DNA of 54,276 bases from the NCBI GenBank assembly GCA_012520655.1, contig JAAYNW010000015.1:1-54276 (forward strand), in the 5' to 3' direction. The stretch is from Clostridiales bacterium (GTDB taxonomy: Bacteria > Bacillota > Clostridia > Lachnospirales > Lachnospiraceae). Of the stretch, positions 1 through 9,097 are shown in pieces. The translations under genes and the position numbers were made by a program. Position 1 is the first letter of the stretch; every line of letters begins with the position of its first letter. The notes under the pieces are model-generated. The model was not told where the DNA came from. It made no database searches and worked only from the letters and a program-made list of their open reading frames with translations.

Positions 1-48
1 CCATTAATTCATGATTATTTATAACAGGCGGAATATATTCGCCTGCTA

Positions 49-77
49 TTGACATACATCGGTATGTGCTGTTATAT
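49..77 (+). promoter_or_regulatory. Candidate sigma-A promoter with internal palindrome
   Basis: TTGACA at 49-54 is followed after 17 bases by TTATAT at 72-77. Between the two boxes lies the palindrome ACATAC-ATCG-GTATGT (52-67), the size and position expected of a repressor operator. A second hairpin (CAGGCG at 25-30 with CGCCTG at 40-45) lies just upstream. No convincing gene follows: the only short frame downstream lacks a ribosome binding site. The promoter may serve a small RNA or be a relic. Seen directly; function inferred. Confidence 0.35.
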
Positions 78-86
78 ATAAAACAA

Positions 87-118
87 GGTCTGAAAGCTTT
101 TCACTATGCCTTCAGACC
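87..118 (-). terminator. Intrinsic terminator downstream of the DUF2871 gene
   Basis: An 11-bp stem with one mismatch joins 87-97 and 108-118. Read on the minus strand it is followed by TTGTTTTATAT, so it fits as the terminator of the leftward gene at 237-657. On the plus strand the following bases are also T-rich, so it may act both ways. Confidence 0.55.
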
Positions 119-236
119 GTTTATTATTATAGAAGATCAGTATTTACAGACTTTTCTTCACACACTCCGTGTTATTCAAGCTGATAGCGTGTTATTCCAA
201 CTTCCTTACAGTAATGCATATTTATATTTTACTTTT

Positions 237-657
237 TTAACTTTCAACATCATTGATTCTATTAAGCAATATTAGGAAGAATAAGATATAAGCTATTGTC
301 ATAATAATATGACTTAAGCCTGCTGTACCTGAAATTGAAGAGTCTGTCATAGTTGATATTTCAAGGCTTAATACCTCTACACATCCACGTATAGCCATCA
401 TTATAACAGATAATATAAGTCCGATATTGTAAGTTATAAAGAATATACTAAATCTCTTGTCCTTAGTTAATTCAAAGGATTTCTCTAGTAATAATACAAT
501 TAATAAGAAAAATACCCCTAAAACTAATACATGTGTATGTAGACCGCTTAAGACAGTTTCTTCTGTATAGTCATTTATCTTTGTGAATTCCCTATAAAAA
601 ACTCCAAGAAGCATTCCTAACATACCATAAAAAACTTAATTTTGCAATTTTTTTCAT
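237..657 (-). pseudogene. DUF2871 family membrane protein, frameshifted near its start
   Basis: The product resembles the DUF2871 family of small four-helix membrane proteins of unknown function. It keeps the FYREFTK stretch after helix 1, the LHTHVLVLG stretch and two C-terminal hydrophobic helices, and the usual length of about 130-140 residues. The natural start is the ATG at 657, preceded by CAGGAG at good spacing and beginning MKKIAKLSF. That frame runs into the main frame only through an indel in the A6 run at 629-634 (T6 on the coding strand). The remaining open frame starts at an internal ATG at 623 without a clear ribosome binding site, so the first helix would be incomplete. This is either real slippage inactivation or a homopolymer sequencing error. 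It stands alone, with a terminator hairpin beyond its 3' end. Confidence 0.7.
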
Positions 658-990
658 TTGATACTCCTGATTCATTTAAATTTATTTGAAATGCCAACAT
701 ACTGTAGAAATCCTATAAAAAAATATTACCATTTTATATGAATAAAAACAAGACACGAAGATAAGTATTTTTACAATATTGAAAAGTAGATATTCAAAAG
801 ATGACATGTATTATATTGCCTGGTATACTAGAAAAAACAGGAAGATATCTTATCGGGTAAGCCCACCTGTGAAGTAATATGCTTACACCGGTTCATGCGA
901 AATGTTCACGCCGATGGGTCAAATTTGCATAATGCATAGAATGTATAGAAAATAATATCATATAATTAATTTGCAAAGGAGAATTAATAA
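658..990. other. Gene-free 333-bp divergent intergenic region
   Basis: No coding frame is supported here. The left part is AT-rich and should hold the promoter of the leftward DUF2871 gene. Bases 845-925 are clearly more GC-rich and can fold partly (GTAAGC with GCTTAC, CCCA with TGGG), but do not match a riboswitch class I can recognise. A TATAAT-like box lies at about 961-966, and a purine-rich ribosome binding site precedes the racemase start at 991. Confidence 0.4.
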
Positions 991-1698
991 ATGAAAACAA
1001 TAGGTTTAATAGGTGGTATGAGCTGGGAAAGCACAGTAACTTACTATCAAATAATTAATGAAACGATAAAGAAGGAGCTTGGTGGATTACATTCTGCAAA
1101 AATATTACTTTATAGTGTTGATTTTGCAGAAATTGAAAAATGCCAAGCAGATGGTGATTGGAATAAAAGCGGCGAGATTTTAGGAAATGCCGCAAAAAAT
1201 CTGGAGAAAGCAGGAGCGGATTATATTGTTATTTGTACAAATACAATGCATAAGGTGGTTCCGCAGATTCAGAAGAAGATAAGCATTCCGATTATACATA
1301 TTGCAGAAGCAACTGCAGAAAAGCTAAAGGAAAATAAAATAAGGAAAGTTGCACTGCTTGGAACTAAATATACAATGACACAGGATTTCTACAAAGAAAA
1401 ACTTATTGAGGCCGGAATCGAGGTTTTGATTCCATGTAAGAATGATATAGAGATAGTAAACGATGTAATATATAATGAACTTTGTCTTGGAGTAATTTCT
1501 GAGGACTCTAAAAAAGAATATTTGCGTATAATTGATGAATTATCGATGAAGGGTGCAGAGGGTGTAATTCTTGGTTGTACAGAAATAGGACTTTTAATTA
1601 AGCAGAACGATACAATATTACCCGTTTTTGACACAACGCAAATACATGCATATGAAGCGGCAATACATGCTATTAGTAAAAAACTTCCGTCTATGTGA
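991..1698 (+). CDS. Aspartate/glutamate racemase family protein
   Basis: A 235-residue cytoplasmic enzyme of the PLP-independent aspartate/glutamate racemase superfamily. It should interconvert L- and D-aspartate (or a related amino acid) by a two-base mechanism with two cysteines. Both are present: C82 in the CTNTMH motif and C196 in the GCTEIGLL motif. The N-terminal GLIGGMSWEST signature is typical of the RacX/YgeA/aspartate racemase branch and separates it from glutamate racemase MurI. Length is normal and the start at 991 has GGAG upstream. A GNAT acetyltransferase gene follows 76 bp downstream and may be cotranscribed. Family assignment is firm; exact substrate is inferred. Confidence 0.9.
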   Translation: MKTIGLIGGMSWESTVTYYQIINETIKKELGGLHSAKILLYSVDFAEIEKCQADGDWNKSGEILGNAAKNLEKAGADYIVICTNTMHKVVPQIQKKISIPIIHIAEATAEKLKENKIRKVALLGTKYTMTQDFYKEKLIEAGIEVLIPCKNDIEIVNDVIYNELCLGVISEDSKKEYLRIIDELSMKGAEGVILGCTEIGLLIKQNDTILPVFDTTQIHAYEAAIHAISKKLPSM

Positions 1699-1774
1699 AT
1701 GAGGAGTCGGTAGTTCTGCCGGAGCGGAATGATTCTCTGAAATTAACTTTATGAGTGAAAGAAGGAAGGCGTAC

Positions 1775-2269
1775 ATGAACGACATCTTCAACAAAAATAT
1801 GATTTCTTTGCGTTCAATCAATAAATCTGATTTTCCTACATTAGAAGCATGGTTAAACAAGGAGTATATAAAAAAGTGGTATGGAGAGCCAGAAGAGTGG
1901 ATGAGAGAAATCAGAAATGACAGCGGCGAATTTGGTTGGCTAAATCAATATATTGTCATGTTCGAAGATACACCGATTGGATTTTGCCAGTATTACGATT
2001 GTGCTCAAACACCAGAGGGGTTTGAATGGGGTAATGAGCCACAAGGTACTTTTGCAATCGATTATCTTATTGGGGAAGAAAATTATCTCAAGAAAGGGGT
2101 GGGAAACGTTATAGTTCAGGAATTGTGCCGATTAATTAGTGAGATTGAAAAACCAGTGCAATTTGTTGCCGACCCCGTTCCACAAAATATCGATTCAATA
2201 AAGCTGCTTGAAAGAAACGGATTTGCCTTGGATATGACAACCGGTCTATATAAAATGAGAATAAATTAA
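1775..2269 (+). CDS. GNAT family N-acetyltransferase (AAC(6')-like)
   Basis: A 164-residue acetyl-CoA-dependent N-acetyltransferase of the Acetyltransf_8 type, the group that includes aminoglycoside 6'-N-acetyltransferases and siderophore-biosynthesis acetyltransferases. Supporting stretches are the N-terminal LRSINKSDFPTLEAWL, the central IDYLIGEENYLKKGVGN forming the acetyl-CoA-binding turn, and the C-terminal NIDSIKLLERNGF, a hallmark of GNAT enzymes. The ATG at 1775 is preferred over the in-frame ATG at 1751 because AAGGAAGG precedes it at proper spacing. Whether it modifies an aminoglycoside, another amine or a peptide cannot be told from sequence, so resistance should not be assumed. 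Confidence 0.82.
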   Translation: MNDIFNKNMISLRSINKSDFPTLEAWLNKEYIKKWYGEPEEWMREIRNDSGEFGWLNQYIVMFEDTPIGFCQYYDCAQTPEGFEWGNEPQGTFAIDYLIGEENYLKKGVGNVIVQELCRLISEIEKPVQFVADPVPQNIDSIKLLERNGFALDMTTGLYKMRIN

Positions 2270-2309
2270 TCTATATAAAAAATATGAATGTATTTTCCCC
2301 TTTTTAAGA

Positions 2310-2723
2310 TTACTTTCTATGTTTTTTTTCAGAATTTTTCGCTATCGTGGTTTTACCCTCCAGGCCTTTTGCACAAAGTAACATAATGATTGACAGTGCT
2401 GTCATAATGAGTAGAACGCCGATTTCTACAGAGAGATTAAACGCAAGTGTATCATCCCCTGTAAACCTGATAATTCCGAGACCGCCGGTAATCGGATAGT
2501 AATCGGACAATGCTCTGCCGGCGATAAAAATGCCACAGAACCCGTATACAAAGGCCAACCCGGTTCCGGCAAGAAAGCCGTTTTGCTTTTTGCTGAAAAA
2601 TATGAGGATAGGCAGCACTGACAGATAACAGCATAGCCCTAATCCGATAAGTTGAAAAAACGATTTTATCACAAGAGCCGGAGACATATTTCCATGGCTA
2701 CACATTTTTTCAGTATTTGACAT
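2310..2723 (-). pseudogene. C-terminal fragment of an ABC-type permease
   Basis: The frame encodes about 115 residues with three or four hydrophobic segments (LIGLGLCCYLSVLPILIFF, AGTGLAFVYGFCGIFIAG, VEIGVLLIMTALSIIMLLCA) and a charged tail. It resembles the last helices of ABC-2-like permeases found in lantibiotic or bacitracin export systems. The N-terminal half is missing, and the first 15 or so residues are simply an out-of-frame reading of the response-regulator fragment upstream. It is therefore the right-hand part of a deletion chimera rather than an independent gene. The permease assignment rests on hydropathy and general resemblance only. Confidence 0.5.
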
Positions 2724-2764
2724 AATCCCGCATCGTCATCAATAATCAGAATATTTCTTCGCAT
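2669..2764 (-). pseudogene. N-terminal scrap of a response regulator
   Basis: Starting at ATG 2764, behind GAGGAAA, the frame reads MRRNILIIDDDAGLCQILKK, the typical first strand and helix of an OmpR-family receiver domain with its acidic DDD cluster. After about 25 residues the similarity ends and the frame stops at 2669-2671. It begins about 10 bp after the stop of the ClC gene, so the intact regulator probably lay directly behind that transporter. A deletion has joined its first codons to a permease tail. The receiver start is clear; non-functionality is inferred from the missing phosphoacceptor and DNA-binding domains. Confidence 0.75.
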
Positions 2765-2773
2765 ACTATTTCC

Positions 2774-4336
2774 TCATCGCTTTGGCTCATTCATTTTATC
2801 AAGAATTTCTTTTATTCTGCTTTCGCTGTTTACATCTGTCAAGACGGTAAGATAATCACCTTCTTTTACTTTTGTATCGCCTTTGGGTATAATGTTTTTA
2901 TCTCCTCGCTTTATTCCGACCAGTAAGGATTTACCGGGCCATTTTATGTTCTTTACCTGACGGTTGGCAAATCCGGACTCGTGCTTCACAATAAATTCAA
3001 CTACGATTTTTTTGCTGCTTTCTTCTGTATCCTCCACATTTTCACTTAAAAGCAAACTTTCTAAAAGCGCCTCATAAACTGGTGGACTCTTCAGTAAATC
3101 GGCTACAACATATGCAGTAATTGCGACCACTGTTAACGGGAGCATATGAATAAATGAGCCTGTCATTTCCATTATGAGAACTATACCAGTTATTGGTGCT
3201 CTGACTATTGCTGTAAAATATCCAGCCATCGCAAGTATAATAAAGTTATTGAATAACGCTTCATCAACTCCCCAATAATTTATGGATATACGCGCAAAAA
3301 TAGCTCCTATTGTGGCGCCTAAAACAATTAATGGGAAGAAAATTCCGCCCGGTGCTCCCGACCCAAAACTTACCATTGAGAAAAGTAGCTTTGTAATAAA
3401 AATAATCACTAAAAATATGATGCCATTTTTCAGAGTCAATTCTTCTACTATCCTATGTCCGCCCCCTAAAACAACAGGATATACGATTCCTAATATTCCG
3501 GCAGCTACAAACGGAATGATAATTTTAGTTTTTTCATTAAGAAAATTAAGTTTACCATATAATATCTTTGTTTTTAATAATATATAATTGTAAAAAGCTC
3601 CAAACCCTCCGAGCAAAATTCCCAGAAAGATAAGCAACCAGTATTGATTTAAAGGAATTACCTTTATTATTTCGAAGTTAAAAATCGGTGACATTCCAAA
3701 TACTTCTTTTGAAAGAAAATCAGCCGCTACCGCTGCGGACATCATGGATAGTAATATTACCGGTGAAAAGTACTTAAATATTTCCTCCAACGCAAAAACA
3801 ACACCTGCTAATGGTGCATTAAAAGCAGCTGCTAATCCGGCACTTGCTCCGCTTGCCATAAGAATTTCTCTTTCTAACCGCCCTTTTCCCAGCTTTTTTC
3901 CCAGGCCCTCTGCCACACATGCCCCAAGCTGAATGGATGGACCTTCTCTTCCCAATGAAAGCCCTCCTCCGATACAAATTGCGCCTCCCATAAACTTATA
4001 GCACAATGTATGTATCCATGACTTTCTTTTTCTAAAATAGCCTTTCAGTATACCTTCCAGTTGTGGTATTCCACTCCCGGAAATCATCTTATCCTTCGAA
4101 ACAAGATATCCAACAAAGTACCCTGCTAGACATAATATAATAATTGCAATAGGAAAAAGCATGAGATTGCTTCTCAAAAAGCCATATATGTTAAAAGACA
4201 ATTGTTCTGCGTAATTCAAAGTTATCCTATAAAGGACTATAACCCCTCCTACGACGCCCCCCACAAGTAAGCTTTTTAAAACAATTATAATATTTTGAAA
4301 ATAATTATCTGTAAGTACCTTATAGTTGTTTTTCAT
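2774..4336 (-). CDS. ClC-family chloride transporter with TrkA-C domain
   Basis: A 520-residue integral membrane protein of the ClC family that moves chloride, probably in exchange for protons. The selectivity motifs are present in order: GSGIPQLEG, GREGPSIQLG and GSGAPGGIFFP. The glutamate of GREGP (gating glutamate) and a glutamate in FALEEIFKYF (position of the internal proton glutamate of bacterial exchangers) are both kept, which favours an H+/Cl- antiporter over a channel. About ten hydrophobic segments fill residues 15-420. The last 75 residues form a TrkA-C/RCK-C-like domain, a common regulatory ligand-binding module here. The start at 4336 has GGAGTGG upstream. The gene is transcribed leftward, with a truncated response regulator directly behind it. 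Confidence 0.93.
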   Translation of the reverse strand: MKNNYKVLTDNYFQNIIIVLKSLLVGGVVGGVIVLYRITLNYAEQLSFNIYGFLRSNLMLFPIAIIILCLAGYFVGYLVSKDKMISGSGIPQLEGILKGYFRKRKSWIHTLCYKFMGGAICIGGGLSLGREGPSIQLGACVAEGLGKKLGKGRLEREILMASGASAGLAAAFNAPLAGVVFALEEIFKYFSPVILLSMMSAAVAADFLSKEVFGMSPIFNFEIIKVIPLNQYWLLIFLGILLGGFGAFYNYILLKTKILYGKLNFLNEKTKIIIPFVAAGILGIVYPVVLGGGHRIVEELTLKNGIIFLVIIFITKLLFSMVSFGSGAPGGIFFPLIVLGATIGAIFARISINYWGVDEALFNNFIILAMAGYFTAIVRAPITGIVLIMEMTGSFIHMLPLTVVAITAYVVADLLKSPPVYEALLESLLLSENVEDTEESSKKIVVEFIVKHESGFANRQVKNIKWPGKSLLVGIKRGDKNIIPKGDTKVKEGDYLTVLTDVNSESRIKEILDKMNEPKR

Positions 4337-4610
4337 TTTTCCACTCCAAATAAACAGGTACTGCTTCCATAGATATGACCGTAATTAATATCTATAAGTA
4401 GATTTCACCCTTAAAATGTAAATTCTTGAAAAAAGTTCAATAAATAACGTTGAATAGTATACCACAATAGATAATATTCGTTAATAGCTTTTTACTTTAT
4501 TACCGAACCTAAAGCTATCATATCATTTAAATGAATGATTTTGCAATCGTTGACAACAGTATGGCAACAATCTGCAATGATAACAAGAAATTTTGGAAGG
4601 TGGATATCGG

Positions 4611-4860
4611 ATGAAAGTCGATAGGCTTGTCAGCATCATATTGATACTCCTTGAAAAAGAGTGAATAGGCGCACAGGAGTTAGCAGATATGTTTGAAGTT
4701 TCACCTCGCACAAGCTACCGAGATATAGAAGCTATCAACATGGCGGGTATTCCTGTCCGCGGGGGCATCGGGAGTAGGCGGCGGATTTGAAAGCATGCAG
4801 AACTACAAGATCGATAAAAAGGTTTATTCGGCTGCCGACAGTCCGTATTTGCTTGCCAAT
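4611..4860 (+). pseudogene. Remnant of a YafY/WYL-type transcriptional regulator
   Basis: From ATG 4611 (behind GGAAGG) the frame reads MKVDRLVSIILILLEKE, a stop at 4662-4664, then IGAQELADMFEVSPRTSYRD and IEAINMAGIPVRG. This is the N-terminal HTH_11 helix-turn-helix typical of YafY regulators with a C-terminal WYL domain. At the G5 run 4761-4765 the frame shifts by one and continues as SGVGGGFESMQNYKIDKKVY, still canonical for the family. Homology ends near 4840, where the sequence runs antisense into the 3' end of the AraC gene. The WYL domain is gone. One nonsense codon, one frameshift and one large truncation make it a certain pseudogene. Confidence 0.88.
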
Positions 4861-5645
4861 TATCCCTCCCTATATGCTGCGGGGGTCATGCCGGTAATTG
4901 CTTTAAACTGCCTAAAGAAGTGCACCTCGCTATTGTAACCACAGGCAAAGCCTATTTTGGCGGTGGTAAGGTCGCTGCCTAATAGCAGCTCTTTTGCATA
5001 ATCTATTCGTGCTGCAATTACATCCTTATGATAGGAAACACCAAATAAATCAGAATACAGATGCTCGAAATATGAGAGGCTGATTCCAAGCTTGGATGAA
5101 GCCTCTCTTGCAGTTATGGCTGTGGCAGGCGATGCCTGTAGGGACAGGCGGAGCTGCTGCAGTTTATAAAGGTATGGCGAATAGGCCCTTGTCTTCCTGC
5201 TATTATAAGAAGATCTTAAGTGATTGAGTATTATAGTAAAAAGTAGCTGAATATTATCCCGCTTTATAGTTTCCGAACTATATGAATTTTCCCATAGAAT
5301 TTTATGAATGTAGCTTGTTATAGCAGGGCCGTTCCTTACAGGAAACGGACAATTTAGTATCTCGAGAGGAAGGAAATCAATGGTATCGATTGCTTTGTCA
5401 TTCACGATATCAAAATGAAGCCAGTCATTTATATACTCTCCATCCGGATTGTCATAATAGTATGGAGTATTAGGGCATATTACCAATGCCGAATCAGGCA
5501 TGATTTTATAATCCTTGTCTGAAATAGTTAGTCTGGCTTGAGACTTTATTATGAGAAGCACATAGTGAGGGAAGCCCTGAGGTCTATTAATGCAGAAGTT
5601 TGTATTGTGCCTTGTATAGATTCCGCCGGTAATGATTTTTATCAT
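4860..5645 (-). CDS. AraC family transcriptional regulator
   Basis: A 261-residue regulator with an N-terminal cupin-like sensing domain (about residues 10-150; PNTPYYYDNP resembles the sugar-binding pocket region) and a C-terminal double helix-turn-helix (about 165-261). The second helix region IGFACGYNSEVHFFRQFKAITG followed by TPAAYR is the classic AraC signature. The start at 5645 (MIKIITGG) is chosen because AAGGAG precedes it; the frame is open 22 codons further upstream without a ribosome binding site. It is divergent from the GH88 gene, so it most likely controls uptake or hydrolysis of an unsaturated uronic-acid oligosaccharide. The effector is inferred from context. Confidence 0.88.
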   Translation of the reverse strand: MIKIITGGIYTRHNTNFCINRPQGFPHYVLLIIKSQARLTISDKDYKIMPDSALVICPNTPYYYDNPDGEYINDWLHFDIVNDKAIDTIDFLPLEILNCPFPVRNGPAITSYIHKILWENSYSSETIKRDNIQLLFTIILNHLRSSYNSRKTRAYSPYLYKLQQLRLSLQASPATAITAREASSKLGISLSYFEHLYSDLFGVSYHKDVIAARIDYAKELLLGSDLTTAKIGFACGYNSEVHFFRQFKAITGMTPAAYREG

Positions 5646-5814
5646 AAGATACTCCTTGGTATTTCTATGGTTAATTGATATTATAGCAGAAAAGTTTAGT
5701 AAATAACACAATTGGATATTTATTTGCGCAAGGGAATCTGGTATATAAAAGATACAAGCATAATTCTACATTATATTGGTGATTGCTATAAGGATGTTCC
5801 GGAAGGGGGAAACA

Positions 5815-6936
5815 ATGCAGGATAAAATATGGGCGCAGAATTTGTTAGATGAGATATATAAAAAGGAGTTGGAGGCAGCCGGTAGAAATATGGGTGTGAT
5901 TCCATATACCACAGTCAATGGACGCTTCGATGATTGGACAGATAGAATATGGTGGTGGACGAACGGCTTTTGGGGCGGTTTGCTCTGGAATTTGTACAAA
6001 TTATATGAAATGAACGACGGCGACGAATCTATTCTAAGAAGAAACGCCGAGATCATCGAGGGGAAGCTTGAGAAAAATCTTATGGACTATCAAGGCATGG
6101 ATCATGATAACGGTTTTAAATTCTTACTTACGTCGGTGGTAAACTATAAGCTTACAGGTAATGTGACATCAAAAAACAGAGCGCTTCTTGCGGCAGCCAA
6201 TCTGGCGGGACGATTTAATCTGAACGCAGGGCTCATAAGAGCCTGGAATGATGCATCGACAGGAGAGACTGCCGGCTGGGCAATTATTGACTGTATGATG
6301 AATTTACCTTTATTATATTGGGCCTCGGAGGAAATAAAGGATCCGCGTTTTAAGCAAATAGCTATGAAGCATGCAGATACTTCCATGAAAGTATTTATCC
6401 GCGAAAACGGCTCATCAAATCATATTGTGAGCTTTCATCCGGAGTCGGGAGAATTCATCGAAAGCCTCGGGGGACAGGGACTTGGAGTAGGCTCGGCCTG
6501 GACCAGAGGTCAAGCCTGGGCATTATATGGCTTTACCTTAAGTTATGACTATACGAAAGAACAGCGTTATCTTGATACGGCAATGAAGGCAGCAGACTTT
6601 TTCCTCAGTCAGATTCCCGAAGGCGGCCATATTCCGGTGGATTTTGCTCAACCGAAGGGATGCGGAACGGAAGATTCGTCGGCTGCGGCTATTGCAGCCT
6701 GTGGACTTATTGAGCTGTCAAGAGCTGTGCTCGAGGAGAAAGCACGCAACCTATACTATGAAGCAGCGACCGGGTTATTGAAGGCTATAGCACAAGACAG
6801 ACTTAATCTGACTGCTGCAACAGATAATCTTCTCGAAAAATGTACGGTAGCCTACCATAGTAAGGAACAGGAGATGGCGGTTATTTACGGCGATTATTAT
6901 TTTGTTGAGGCGTTGTCAAAACTGCTCAGAAGTTAG
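5815..6936 (+). CDS. Glycoside hydrolase family 88 (unsaturated glucuronyl hydrolase)
   Basis: A 373-residue enzyme with the alpha6/alpha6-barrel sequence pattern of GH88. These enzymes act on the delta-4,5-unsaturated uronic acid left by polysaccharide lyases and remove it from glycosaminoglycan or similar oligosaccharides. The DHDNGFKF stretch and the IIDCMMNLPLLYWAS stretch hold the two aspartates that correspond to the catalytic pair of the family. Further family motifs are WTNGFWGGLLW and GSAWTRGQAWALYG. The start is the ATG at 5815 behind GGAAGGGGGA rather than the upstream TTG. There is no signal peptide, so it acts on imported oligosaccharides. It is followed 49 bp later by the DUF2264 gene, a frequent partner. 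Confidence 0.92.
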   Translation: MQDKIWAQNLLDEIYKKELEAAGRNMGVIPYTTVNGRFDDWTDRIWWWTNGFWGGLLWNLYKLYEMNDGDESILRRNAEIIEGKLEKNLMDYQGMDHDNGFKFLLTSVVNYKLTGNVTSKNRALLAAANLAGRFNLNAGLIRAWNDASTGETAGWAIIDCMMNLPLLYWASEEIKDPRFKQIAMKHADTSMKVFIRENGSSNHIVSFHPESGEFIESLGGQGLGVGSAWTRGQAWALYGFTLSYDYTKEQRYLDTAMKAADFFLSQIPEGGHIPVDFAQPKGCGTEDSSAAAIAACGLIELSRAVLEEKARNLYYEAATGLLKAIAQDRLNLTAATDNLLEKCTVAYHSKEQEMAVIYGDYYFVEALSKLLRS

Positions 6937-6985
6937 AAAAGGAAATAGGATACCTATGGATGTGCGGCGTTAAGAAAGGGGACAA

Positions 6986-8946
6986 ATGAAATTTATACCT
7001 AAGACTACAGATTATGGGTTGAGTCCATACACAGGTCTCACCAGAGAAAGCTGGATAGAGGCCGCAGAGTATGTAATTAACGAAATTTTTAATAATATAA
7101 AAAACTTTGAAGATCCGGTAGTGATGCCGCGAGTCGAGACGGAGATTACATATCCTCATAAGAATTCTTCGGCCGGCGTTTGCGAGGTGGAGAAGAGAGC
7201 TTCGGCCTTTGAGGGACTTACGCGAAGTCTCTTCTTTGGATCGGCACTTTTATGCAACAAACCGGATTACAAGGTAAACGGCTATAGGCTTGCAGATTAT
7301 TATCGAAATCAGATTCTAAGAAGTACTACGGCCGGTGATTCTCTGTATGTAGGAAATTATGAAGAGCTATGCAGACTGTCCGGCACAGATGATCCTTTTA
7401 AACCTTTTCAGCAGACGGTGGAGGCCTGTGCTCTTGCAATAGGCCTTTGGATTGCGAAGGAGGCAATATGGGATACGTATAATAAGGAAGAAAAGGACAC
7501 GATTGCAGCCTTTTTATCCTCTTTTGGGCATGCCAATACGGTTCCGCAGAACTGGAGACTTTTTAACATGCTTGATTTGGCCTTCCTCAATATGAACGGC
7601 TATAAAATAAATACGGAAATAATGTTTGAACATGCCACAGAGATTCTGAACTATTATGTAGGGGAAGGCTGGTACAGAGATGGCCAGTGCTTCGATTATT
7701 ATTCCTGTTGGGCTTTTAATATGTACGGCCCGTTATGGTGTAAATGGTATGGATATGAGAATATGCCGAGGATTGCAAAGCACTTTGAGGAGAATTCGAA
7801 TAAGCTTATGGAAACCTATCCCGACATGTTCGATGAGGATGGCTGGACGAATATGTGGGGCAGAAGCAATATCTATAGAAATGCCTCAACCTCGGCCTTT
7901 GACGGCAATTTATTTTTATATAATTCTAACTGTAATTATGGCCTTGCGAGGAGGATCCGTTCTGGACAGAAAAAGAGAATAACGGAAGCTGGGAGAAGCT
8001 TGACTTAGGGGAGGTGAAATGCACTGTTCTAAGCGGTCCGGCACTTTGTTTTTCCAATCATAAGGCAAACAGAACGACAATCCTTCGAAGTGGAAAGGTT
8101 ATGAAGAATACGGGGGATAAGTACGGCGTAGCTAACTATGGCAAGCTTTGCTATAGCAGCAAATACCCTTGGGAGGCCACACCCAAGAAAGCTATTCCGA
8201 AAGAGGAAGATGTCTCCTCTCATGAAAAGCAGATTAAGCTACCGATGGAATCCATGCAGTATGTACTGTATGATGAGGCTGGAAAATATGACAGCATTGC
8301 AAATGTTACCTACTGGGTAGGAGAGAAAGAAGGAGTCCTATACCGCAGGCAATTCTTCGATTATAGAATTAGTAAAGAAACTCATTGGATGCAGGCTGCA
8401 AATCTGGCAGACATAACAGTTCCTTACGGGATTCTAAGAGCCGACAGGCTTAGACTTTATAGATGTCCTGTTACATATACTCTGGGAGCCTATGGATTTC
8501 CTGATAATGGAACGGTTATTATTAAGAAAAGTGCTGACTACATGATTAGGGGTAACAAGACTACCGAAACAGCCCATGCCGTTATACTGAAAGGCTTTGA
8601 TAGCCAAGGAAGTAAAAAGCAGCTTGCTATGACGATATATGATGGATGGGAGAGACTATCGACGGTAAATAGTCAACGAACAAATCCCGATTCCTATAAT
8701 TCAATTATTCTTTTTGCTGAGGGAAGGCGGAAAAGACAATATGGAGGTTTTGAACAAAAAGTGATAATTTCCCAGGTAATCACCAGGGAGAGCCACGAGG
8801 ATTTTTCTGATGAGGATTTATTCCCTATCGAGGAAATCTGTTATGAAGATGAATATAAAACCGGAGCCTATGGAGAGATAACGTTATGCTTTAAAACTGG
8901 AGAAACGAGAAGAATTAACTTCGAGGGGATAGAAGCTGCCTTCTGA
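6986..8946 (+). pseudogene. DUF2264 domain protein, broken by an internal out-of-frame deletion
   Basis: Two frames (6986-8008 and the frame continuing to 8946) together cover a DUF2264 protein. This family, often beside polysaccharide lyases and GH88/GH105 enzymes, is predicted to be an alpha/alpha-toroid carbohydrate-active protein. The first frame keeps the family core up to GNLFLYNSNCNYGLARR. The second frame picks up at about 7953 as EDPFWTEKENNGSWEKLDLG and continues to the C-terminus. In the family I expect roughly 50 more residues between these points, so a deletion near 7945-7955 has removed them and shifted the frame. The 310-residue C-terminal frame has a GTG at 8014 but could give only half a protein. 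Inactivation is inferred. Confidence 0.8.
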
Positions 8947-9097
8947 TTATTATTGCTCAAAAGGCAGTTTTGAATTCTAAACAGATTAGTTTGAAAAATA
9001 TAAAAAAATGGTGTATTCTGGTAAAAACATATACGCTGAAAAAAGAAACTTATGACACTCTGTATTGCTTTATCTCGAAATAAAGGAGTGAAATTGA

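Noticed and set aside
66-275. 69-codon plus-strand frame after the first promoter
   Set aside because: GTG start without a ribosome binding site, spans a terminator hairpin, no recognisable domain and overlaps the end of the DUF2871 gene.
845-925. Possible riboswitch ahead of the racemase gene
   Set aside because: Some short complementary segments exist, but no conserved motif of a known class could be identified.
4523-4711. 62-codon minus-strand frame
   Set aside because: It is antisense to the YafY remnant and has no similarity or ribosome binding site.
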